Positions 46,401-56,900 of a stretch of 64,000 bases of DNA are shown here, piece after piece. Position 1 is the stretch's first letter; the number at the start of each line of letters is the position of its first letter. The notes beneath the pieces are model-generated. The model had not been told where the DNA came from, made no database searches, and saw only the letters and a program-made list of their open reading frames with translations. The stretch comes from Tenebrio molitor (Eukaryota > Arthropoda > Insecta > Coleoptera > Tenebrionidae): NCBI RefSeq assembly GCF_963966145.1, contig NC_091053.1:18042001-18106000 (forward strand), in the 5' to 3' direction. The translations under genes were made by a program, and so were the position numbers.

Positions 46401-49400
46401 AATATTTACTGAACATGTAGAAATCCAATTAAGAAAAGCGTTAATCTTTTACCGTATTGAGATCAGTATCTTTATTGATTAGTTTTCAAAATCCTATTAT
46501 CATTTTTTCATGATACGTACTATGTTTCAAATGTTATATTAATATTGGAAAACTCTGAAGAAGTTTGCACAATCATGTTTGTGGTTTTAAAAGAAATTCA
46601 CGAAATGCGTCTAATGTGTGACCATGAAGCAGATTCGGTTTTAGATTCAGACCTGAAGATTAGACCTCCCACAGACTTACCAGTAGCTGTCATCTCCTGG
46701 CGATATGTTGCATATTTACGAAATGGGAAAAATATTTTGCCACCAAGAAGTCTCAAAACAGTACGATTCTGGTGTGTGCATCAGGTTGTTGGCAGTGCCA
46801 CTTATTACACACCCTGTATTGTGGACGTCCTTAGACAAATATTTTAGCATAAGAATGCGTAATCGCTATGCGATGACTCACAAGACAATTTACAATTTAA
46901 ACTGTGCAGATGTGTTGATTTTTGATAATTTACCAATCGAGTTATGTTTGGGACTCGTCTCAGCTTTTCTCCAACATCACCAGACAGGTAGATAGTGCTC
47001 CAAAAAAAAAACCGTTCGAAGCATCCATTAATTTGGTTGAGGAATTTCGAATGGTATCCTGCTATAAATCATCCATCTTATGAAATCCATTACAAAATAG
47101 TGTAGTCCATTCACATCCAAGACTCGTGCATTCATGTTGACGTAATTGGTGCACAATTTGTTGATGCACTACCGTTCTGGTGTGTTGGAAGTGTCAGGTG
47201 TGCATGGCAGAAATTGAAAAGTTGTAATTTGGAGATTTTTGCAGTGAGTACGAGTCGTGTTTTCGTTTGTTGTGAATTTAAAAATAATCGCGTTGGAGTT
47301 TATCTCGTTTCAGAAATAACAGCAGAGCTTTATTTTTACAATGTTTTACGATTTATCTTACTTTGTTGTTGGGAGATTGGCGTGACAAGTAAACATTTTT
47401 GTTTAGGAAATTAAGGCTGGAAATGTTGCAGAAGCTCTTTGTACAAATTTATTTTGTGGAGTACTGGCTTACAGTGTAGGAAGATTTTGGTAGCTGGCAA
47501 CTAAGTTTTTTTTAGAATTATATCGACGCGTTTTTGTTTGTATAAAAATTTCTTAAAATGGATGCATTTGAGTGTGACAGTTGTCAGATATGGTCAAATG
47601 ATTTTTTTTAATTCAGCGTTCTAAATCCAATGTTTCTAAAAAGCTCAGAAAGTTTACTAGAATCGTCATCTTAATTCTTAACACACGAAAGAATAATGTT
47701 AACATCCTGAAAATCATAAATTTCTGTCGCCTTGATGTAATAGAAAACTGACATTGTGTTGAGCTTGCAGAAAAAAAGTTACGTTGATTTTTCAGTTTTT
47801 TTTTTTCAAATTTTTCTCACGGATTATTTATTCTGACTGTGGATTAACTGTACTTAAAGATTTTAAAAACTATTTATAGCTTCGGACTATAAATAAATTT
47901 TTATGACTGTTTGCTGCAATTATTGGAGCAATAAAAACATTAAAGTTACCATCGGTTAAAATTTTGGCCAGTGTTGTCGCTTTTCCTAATTTTTGTCGTA
48001 ATTAACAACTACTTTGTTTTTAAAAAAATCGAAAAATGTTGGTAATCATGGTTCAGAAAGAATTGAAAAATTATACGTGAATGAAAACCAGTGAACGAAA
48101 GTGAAGTGAACCTACTTGTAACTATGAATACAGACTCACTTTCAAGGGAGGTATCGAACAAAAGATGTTACTTACGTCTTCTGGTTTTTGCGAAAATTTC
48201 TCTATTTTTTTTACAAGCCCCGGAAAAAAATTTTTCCTTAATACGTTTTCAATTTTGATCGTACTCTTCGGAATTTAAAAATACGTAATCCAATTCTTTG
48301 TTGCAAAATTAATTAAACCAGTTGAAAACTTACATGATACACGTTTTTAAAGAATTGAAAAACAAGATTTGCTTTGAATTTTTTTTGAAAACGTATGTAT
48401 TTTCACATTTCGACTGCACGATTATAAAATAACCAATAATTTATGACAGATCGTCTTGAAGACGCAGCATCTTTAATCTAAATTTGTAGGAAAAATTTTC
48501 CAGAACCGGAAGAAATATTTTTTATGTTAATTTTGACATTACCATAAATATTGTCAAAATAATATCGTTTACGGTCAGTGGCACATACTTATTTGGGTCA
48601 GTTTTATAATTTAGACCTTACTAAGGACCGATACAAACAAGATATTAATATTTTTAAACACGAATTCGATCAGTGACACTTTTACTGCGAAATTATTTTG
48701 TTTTGAGACTGTTTTAATTATCCATTTTACCGTTTTTATTTTCTTTTGATGGTTAATTTACATAAACTAACTATAAACCGTAGTAAGTTTTGTAGAAAAT
48801 TATGTTGTATATTACTTCTTTTTATTTCTAAATGTCTTACCTTCCGTATTATACCGGGTGCGGTAAGTTTTGCCCACATCACCAAAATGGCGACTTCTAA
48901 GTAAATAAACTTAATTAAATTTGACATTTGTTACTCTGATGATGTACTGGAAGTCCCGCGAGGTGCAAAATGTTACTTAAAAAATCAAAATTACGTTATC
49001 AGAAAGAATTGGAAAAATTTACTAATGAACCAGTGAGTGAAAGACAGTGAGCGAAAGTGAAGTGAACGAAAAGGAAACCTTTACCCAGTGGTAACATGAA
49101 TACAAACTGATTTTCAAAGGAGGTACCGAACAAATTAACATATTCTGCTAGAAAAATCAGAAAAAGTGCTCGCGCCAAATACATTAACGATAAATTACAA
49201 AAAACATGATAGTAATTTTTTTTTTTTCTCCTTTTTTAAATAGAGATTTTATTTTGCCAGCAAGTCAAATTTATCTTAGTTAAATTTTAAAAGGATCAAT
49301 TTAGTTCTTCCATTTCGACGATAACATCGCCGAAAGGAGACACTGTGACCGTCGCGACAGCATCTCATTTTTCACAATTTTATTATTCCTCAGCCTCGCG

Positions 49401-51260
49401 CTTTCATCCTGCGAAAGGACAATTCTGGCGTCATTTTCTCTTCCCGGACGTTAACTCAGAAATTTACCACCTGACAGCCGCGACATTTGATAAAAGCCAG
49501 ATCGGTGGTAAAAGGTGACTCGTCGATAACACGCAGCCCGGCCCGACGACATCTCCTCCAACCACCAACCCCCCAAACCTTTGTCTTCCGATAAATCCGA
49601 TACGGTTTTGCAAATCGACGAATTTCCACGTCGAACGTGGCAAAACCGTCGTCGGCGCCAGAAACGACACAAAAGTCTTGCAGACCGCAGTAACGTGTGG
49701 GCTGACGGTGTGTGTGTGTGTGTGTCAGTAAACACAGACCAGACGACATTCTTATAACCTCCAATTAGTTTTGCATACACGTAGCGTAACCGTTTGCCCT
49801 TGTAACTACCGCGAAACAACAAACGTACACCTCAGCAAAGGAAAAAACACAAAAATAATAACAGGAGTGATTGTGCGAAATCAGCGTCTGCGTCCGAGGT
49901 GGTGTTGTCGTCTTCGTCGGTTTTCGAAAATTTCGTTCGACCCTGGCACGAAATTCACGCTGGATTCTTTGTTCGTGCGAAAATAAAATCCACCGATTAA
50001 TGTGTGTCAAGAAATATTTCGGCTGGAGTGAGAAATCGAGACGTTTTAGCATTTAACCAGAACGGAAATAGCTTCTTATTGACTCACAATCTCAGAATGT
50101 TTTTTTCTTTTTATTTTTTTTAATTCTAAATTCGTAAGCGGCTATCGTGGCGTGAGCCATGCATTTTTACAGTTTTGCCTTCAATGGAATTAATGCCGAC
50201 CGTCACAGGTCCGTAAATAGTTTCGAGATAATGATTGTAATGTCATAGAAATTAATTGTTCATTGTCGTTAGTGAAATATTTATATAGTAGACAGTCGAT
50301 AATCTAAATCTTTACGAGGCCATTAGAGTTGTACAATTTATGCAATAAATTCAATCAGCTTTCGTTATTTACTCCTTAATTGATTTTGCATAGGGTGACG
50401 TCACTGTTTGGTGTTTTTTTTTTTGGGGGGGAATTTACATTCCATGGTCTTCTTAATTAGTCATTTCGTTTTAAATCTGTCGTGTCCATTTTTTGTGTTG
50501 AATAGCAAATAGATGTGACGAATGGATCAAATAAGAATTCAATTCCAAGGAAGTTTTGTCGATAACTCGAATTGGATGTATCGAGAAAATTTGTAATCGA
50601 GTCAGCCTTGGAAACGAAGTCGTGTGTTTTCCCCGATTGATGCGCCTAAATGTGACATCTAAAGTTACGGCATTTGAAGATCCTAATACGATTAATTTTA
50701 GTGCCTTAAAGTGCCTAATGCCTTAAACATATATTTACGAAGAACCTGCACTATTTACAATTTATTTTCTGACATTTATATAATTTTTGTCAGATTCTTG
50801 GCGGGTATTCCGTTGTGACTGGAACCACAGCTGCACACATGTACCGGGAAGAAACAACTTCCTAACCTAACTTCCTGGATTCTTGTGAAAATGAATTCAT
50901 ATATGTACTTCCATCTAGTTCAATTAACGACCTTTTCAAGGCCGATTTACAAATGGTTTTTCTTCACACGATGTTTTGGTGCAGTAAGTTTGTCCAAGTG
51001 TGTTGAACTCCTCCTCTGAGCTGGTTTGGGGAGGGGAGTGTTATTTCAAGAGTATTGGAGTGATATGTCAAATTGTGTCTATGTAAAGCTATTAACTCAT
51101 ACGAAACAAAGAAGATTGTAATCTCCAATCTGTATCTGTTATAATCTGTAAACTAGATGGTGATTGATTAAGCGATAGCAAGCAGATCAACGTCCAAAGG
51201 ACATCTATATTTGTAACACAGATCATTATTTATAGTTCCTACTTCTAATTAGATAAACAC

Positions 51261-51570
51261 CGTTCACTTTGTTTTGGCATAATGGGAGGCCATGATTTAT
51301 TTTTTTAACGTTGGACACACTGTTTGAGTTCCGTCACTAAAGTGCCTGACATGCGGACCTATCAAAATGAACATAACATGTTGCTTTGCTGAATTTCCCG
51401 CAATGTATGGGTATTCCTCTATTGCAAACTTTACTAGTTTACAATACGCTAGACATTGACGCTCTTTATAACCTCAAACTTAGAAAAATATAACCTAATT
51501 CAACAGACAGCTTTCCTACCAAATTAAATGCAAAATTTCCATGGGCTTCCATTATGCCAAAACATAATAA
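51261..51570. mobile_element. GGCATAATGG-family MITE, copy 2
   Basis: Has TTTTGGCATAATGGGAGGCC at the left and CCATTATGCCAAAACATAAT at the right. Its interior follows copies 1 and 3, with a short insertion in the middle. Confidence 0.85.
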
Positions 51571-52460
51571 TGTTCTATTGATCAACAAGATTCTATAGCC
51601 AGCTGCAATTGTAATCGTTTCTAATCTGATAATATATCTACGGTATCCCAGAAAGTTCCCCAAATTTCCAGTAAAAGTATAAAACCATTTTCAGTGTCTT
51701 AATTTTTAACAGATATCACAATAATATTTATGTAGAAGGTCCTGAAGAAATGGAAAGATTTGAAAAGACATAACATGACAGAAGTTAGTGTAGACATTAA
51801 ATTGGACAAAAACAACTTTAGACTTACAAAAAAAAAATAACGAGTGCAAGGATTAATAGAGATGATAAGTATAAAACAAGCAACATTGAACGTAACTAAC
51901 TTTGATCACGTAAGATGAAAAACTGCTCAAGGTTGTTCTAGAATGGATGTCATCAAAAAGAAAAAAGCGAGGAAGTGAAAGAAATATATCAGAATGATAA
52001 TGTCAGGATAGAGCGTAATAATCTGCAGATTACATAGTAACAATAATCATTAGGTATAAATGGAATCATTCGTGGCTGAATTTAGCATTTAGTTGTCCTC
52101 AGGAGTTTTCTACAGGACCTCCGAGAATGTGTTGATCTGCATAAGACTGCTAATATAGAAGAACAAATCTTTGTTTATTTGAATATCGGGTCCCAACGGT
52201 ACTCTGACCGACGTAGAGCGCCAACGGCAAATCGACGAACTAAAAGAAGTGCGAAACTGTATCTCAATGTTTTTTTTTTCTGGTTCTTCCCCAAAGCTGA
52301 AATTAACAGAAATAGATTTGGTCACTATTAACTTAGTTTCGACCAAGTGGTGTCGGAATAAATTTGGTCGTGAAACTTTAACTCTTTCTAAAAAAAATTA
52401 AAATGGAAGTTTTCTAAGTGTTGGTCTACAATGGATGCAGAAAAGTGCACCAAACAATGT

Positions 52461-53264
52461 TTTTAGGCACCCTTAATGAAAAAGGTAATTTTACGTACTC
52501 ACAAGCGGACGAAAAATAACTCTTTTTCGGACGCTGACAATGGGGCCATTTGTTGGCTGTTTAGTAAGTTAGCAACGAAACCGACAAAACCAATAATTGT
52601 CCTGTCACCATAAATTATGTAAATAAGTAATTGTATTATGTATTGCAAATAGTAAATTTCTAGTTTTGTTGGTAAGCTGAACACAAATACATATTGTAAA
52701 AAGAAAAATTAATAAATTAATTAGAAAAAATTTCGATTTTACCACTTGTCATTTCAGCAACGGGAATAGTACCGCAATCTCTTTTTAAAAATTTAAAAAT
52801 TCTGGATTTAGATAACACATTGGTAGTTGAAATTCAAAAAGGTATATTATTATACTCATGTCACATCGTGAGGAAGTTCCTCAATATTGACACAGAACAT
52901 AATACACAACAAAGTCAAAATGCGGAGGCGCGACGCCGGTAATTATGTTGATAAGCACTGCACTATTACTTGATAGTAATATCCGTAATAGTGTATGTAC
53001 TCCGCCAAAATTGCCGTGCCACCGGGTGGAGGTGGGATAGTAGGATAAATAATTAATTAATAAATTAATACATGTATCTATTTGAAAAAGGTAGAATACA
53101 AAATAAATTTGTCATTTTTCCAATGACATCTTTCGCTGTATAGTTCGTGCTGTCGCCTAAAAAATTTAATGTGCACCTTTGCCAAAAAATGCATTTTGTC
53201 CTCGCCATGTTTAAGCCTCGGCTGCGCCTCGGCCAGAAAAATCAGTCTCGGACGAAAAAGATGC
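52461..53264 (+). repeat. Dispersed repeat family A, copy 3, split by a LINE
   Basis: Starts TTTTAGGCACCCTTAATG and ends GGACGAAAAAGATGC like copy 1. The 5'-truncated LINE (52720-53040) is inserted inside it, so this repeat is older than that LINE copy. Confidence 0.8.
52720..53040 (+). mobile_element. 5'-truncated copy of the R2/R4-type LINE
   Basis: This 320-bp segment matches 10026-10344, that is, the last 74 or so codons of the LINE protein plus the whole 3' UTR with its CACTATTAC/GTAATAGTG hairpin (52961-52969 and 52985-52993). AATTAATAAATTAAT flanks it on both sides (52707-52721 and 53055-53069), a 15-bp target duplication; 14 bp of extra sequence lie between the 3' end and the right duplication. 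Severe 5' truncation is typical of target-primed reverse transcription. Confidence 0.9.
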
Positions 53265-53530
53265 TTCTGAAAAATATTTCCATCTCTAAGAGTTGAATTA
53301 TCAGAATATTGAGTAATTCTGACAAATAGAGTGTGATCGGTGAACGATTTTGGCTTTAATACTAAGAAAATCGCAACTGTTTGACAAATCTGGAGGTGGC
53401 ACCAGAACCCAATTGTCTTCTTACGATCACGCTAACGCATCAGATTTTGCCGAAATCTTCAGTTGCTCCTATTGTTTCCGATTTCGTGCTCGATCCAGTG
53501 GTGAATTAAAAATTGTTTTCTTTGTTGCAG

Positions 53531-53598
53531 TTGATGCCTCCTGAGGAGACAATGCCAGAGACTTTCGGGAGCGTAGGGGTGAGCTGATCTAGGCCGTG
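53531..53598 (+). promoter_or_regulatory. Hr39: Hr39 leader with a 17-codon upstream ORF
   Basis: This is the 5' UTR part of the exon that begins after acceptor TTTGTTGCAG. An ATG at 53534 opens a short frame (MPPEETMPETFGSVGVS) that stops at TGA 53585-53587, just 11 nt before the presumed Hr39 ATG at 53599. It may dampen Hr39 translation. Confidence 0.5.
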
Positions 53599-53925
53599 AT
53601 GGCCGCAGACATGAGGTCTCCCAACGTATCCGTCACTCCCATCAACATGGAGCCCCCGTATCCGTCGACGCCGATCGCCAACTGTGATATGCCGACCGGG
53701 GAGCCCCAACGCACCAGGAGCGCCCCTCATCCGGGTCTTCTCACCAACGGCGACGTACTCGACAGTTCCGACGCGGAGGTGGCCCAGATCGACTTCCAGT
53801 GCGCCGTCAACATGAGACACAAGAAGAAAAGGGACGGGGCCGACGTGCCCAGGCCCATGTCCTGGGAAGGAGAACTCAGCGACCACGAGAGGGACATGTG
53901 CGTAGACGACGACAGCGGATCTCAG
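53599..53925 (+). CDS. Hr39: Hr39 first coding exon
   Basis: 109 codons, donor CAG/GTGGGT, phase 0. Contains RPMSWEGELSDHERDM, strongly conserved in insect Hr39. The exon itself starts at 53531. Confidence 0.93.
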
Positions 53926-56900
53926 GTGGGTTTTCTTTTCACACAACTCTATTCTGACCCTCCAGTTGTCTTCTGTTGGAGCTTAAAGCTTCGATTTCTC
54001 TAGGGTCCATTAATATTCTTCTTCTTCTTCTTCGTAACACTACAACTTTTCTTCTTTCTCATTTTTCTGCAATGCTACTGAACTCTTTTTCTTTGACGAC
54101 ACAATCCTAAATCGAAAACTTTTCAAAATATTGTTTTTATCGTCGGTTTGTCCAGAACTCCTCACCTACCAGTCTTAACTGATCACGATTCTTCTCAGTT
54201 TTGAGAACGGTAGAAAATCGCACTGATAACTTTCGTTCACTGTGATTCCAGATGCCAGAGAACTTGTCGCTATCGCAACCGAAACTGAACACCATGGTCA
54301 ACTTGGACTCGAAAGAGAGTCCCATAATGAGGCTGAAGCAGCCCCCGATGGGCAACTACTCGTTACACAGCACCCCCAGCAACTCGCCCTTGCTCAGCCA
54401 GAGACATCACGCCACCGGAGTCCCGATAATCGGTCACAAGGACCTGATGCACAAGGACATGATGCACAAGGCGTTGAACGTCCCTCCGACGCCGAGTCCC
54501 GATTCAGCCATACACTCGGCGTACAGTGTGTTCAGTTCGCCCAACCAGAGTCCCCTAACTCAAAGACATATCACGTTAACCCCGAATTTGAGCCGGAACA
54601 ATAGTGATGCCTCGCATTCGAGCTGTTGTAGTTATTCGAGTGTTTCGGTTTCGGTATCGCCCACACAACAGTTCTCACCCACTCACAGTCCCATTCAGGT
54701 CAGTGTTTTGAAAATTGTGTTGTATTTTTTTTTCTTGTGTCTTGTAATGATTTAATTATTGCGGACACAAGTCGGTCAATCGCGTCTCTCACGCCAGGAA
54801 TGTCGCTCTGTGTTTTGATTAATTTATTGTTCGGCCCACGCCGTTTGTGTAATGCGAGATTAAGGTGCGATTCTGCATTGCAGAAATGCTGCCATTATCA
54901 ATTTGATATTCACTTGAAAGTGGCTAATTAGTGCCCACAATGAAACGGTTCTGAATTATTTATTATTAGTTACGTGCGTGGCTAATCTGGGAGTGAATGA
55001 TATAATTGCCTTCTTCGATAATGCGAATCGTTGATGTGTTGATGGAAGATTGCTCAACGTGCGCAGGTGGCCTCAAAACAAACGGAATGACAGTTGTTGA
55101 AAGATTTGTCGGATTGTTTTTTTTTTTTTTTTTTTGTAAAATCTTGAGGTCATGAAAGTAAAACTGGTCTCTTGTGGAAAACATCTGCACTGAAGTTAAT
55201 AAAACGTGTTCATATTCAGTCTAAATTTCTCATTAAAATTTAATAAACAATTTTTTTTTACTAATTGTTGCAATATCATTTGACTTTTTTTTTCTCCCTG
55301 TTTTAGTCCTCAATCCTTTCTCTACATTATTGGAAGAGTTTGGAATAGGAGTGACTTTTTTTTTTAAATTCATGAGTCTTCTATAAACCGCGTTGACGTT
55401 GTTTTAGCATAATGGGAGGCCATGATTTATTTTTTTAAGGTTGGACACACTGTTTGATTTCCGTCACTAAACTGCCTGACATTGCAGACCTATCATTTTC
55501 CCGCAATCTCTGAGTATTCTTCTTTTGCAAACTAGTAAAACTAACAACAATGCATGCACTAGACATTGACGCTATTTATAACCTCAAACTTAGAAAAACA
55601 AAACCTAATTCAACAGACAGCTTGACTACCAAATGAAATGCTAAATTTCCGCGGCCTCCCATTATGCCAAAACAATGTGAATGCATTTTACACATTGCCA
55701 TCAAGGGGGATTTTTTGTTTTTCTTTAAAATAATTTATATCTCAAGTTCTAAAAAAGATTATTTTTTTAAGAAAATGAAATTTTTACAATGCTCTCGTCA
55801 ATTTCAAAAATTAGCAAAACAGTGTTGAAGAGGTAAAAAACAAAAAGAAATGTACAATCGGGTAGCAAAAAAAACTGGTACAGTTGGTTGCAGAAAAAAA
55901 CGGGAAACAAATATTTTCCTGATGTAAATTTGGTTTTGTCCATTTGTCAATGAATTGTCTCAATACCTGTCAAATAATTATTTAAAATGTCATTGAATGT
56001 TGACCACAATTCGAACCTATCTCGTAAGAAGGTTTCACACTATGGAAAAATTGTAAACATGTGTCAATTTTATTCTGACAGTTCCCGTTTTTTTGCAACC
56101 AACTGTACTATTGCGAGCATGGAATTTCGGGCAGCAATTTACATGTCATTTAAAAAAACCCAATGTAGTCTAAGCTTTATTGTCATAAATGTCATTATAA
56201 TTAATTTTGAAGGAACTTCAAAATAAACTGTCACAATTACATTTTAGTTATTGATTTCCAAAGTTTAATAAAAAAGACGCTTTAGTTCTCAGAAAATCTC
56301 ATCTAAGCACTTGCAGCTTTTCAGAAATGACGAATGCCATTTGCAAAATGCAAATGAGGCAATAGTAGATATTAAAACGAGGTTATTAATACGTCTAGCA
56401 CCTAAAGTTTATTTCATATTTTATATCAGTCAAATTTCAAGTCTGCCCGAAATTCCGTGCTCCCAATAGTACAGTATGTTACTATAGACACTTCCACATT
56501 TTTTATTGAGTTTTGGAAGTATCTAAAGCAACACCTCGTCCCAGTTTTTTTTTTTGCTATCCGATGGTACCTAGATACAAAATAATGAGAATTTAAAATG
56601 TAGAAAAAGTTTGATTTGTTGTTTTATTTCATTAAATCCAAAGAAAGTGCAACAAACTAGAAACCATATAATAGATATTTACGATGCAAGTGGGATAAGA
56701 GAATTATTAACAAACGCGTGCGAAATTTGCACAACGAGGCGAAGCCGAGTTGTGTAATCGCACAAGTTTGTAATGATATGTTATCACACGTCCAGAATTT
56801 TAAAAAACAGTAAATCTTATTTTTTACAGAAGTGGGAACCGTCACGGTTCTGATCTCAGCGGTTGGTCGCTCTTAACTACTGAGCTAACAAGCCTATCGA

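Larger units (their letters stand above)
39346..53530. other. Gene-free region left of Hr39 coding exons
   Basis: No coding exon is supported in these 14 kb. Recognised contents are the 241-bp element at 41858, repeat A copies at 44912 and 52461, the duplicated and palindromic stretch at 45.8-46.08 kb, the MITEs at 46216 and 51261, and the truncated LINE at 52720. GC-richer stretches at 39.85-40.6, 42.6-43.4 and 49.3-50.05 kb (the last with a short TG repeat at 49707-49726) could be UTR exons or enhancers of Hr39, but nothing proves this. The frames at 43949-44194 and 46545-46995 are not recognised. Confidence 0.45.
55855..56567. mobile_element. TA-flanked outer element of a nested chain
   Basis: TA-CAATCGGGTAGCAAAAAAAA at the left mirrors TTTTTTGCTATCCGATGG-TA at the right. 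Two other TA-flanked elements (55882-56105 and 56108-56469) fill most of it, placed end to end and sharing one TA. Confidence 0.75.

Noticed and set aside
49707..49726. TG dinucleotide run
   Set aside because: A short simple repeat of about ten units, ordinary in insect DNA.
56828..56897. Functional tRNA gene on the minus strand
   Set aside because: The D-arm is good but the acceptor stem does not pair and the anticodon and T arms are poor; called tRNA-like only.
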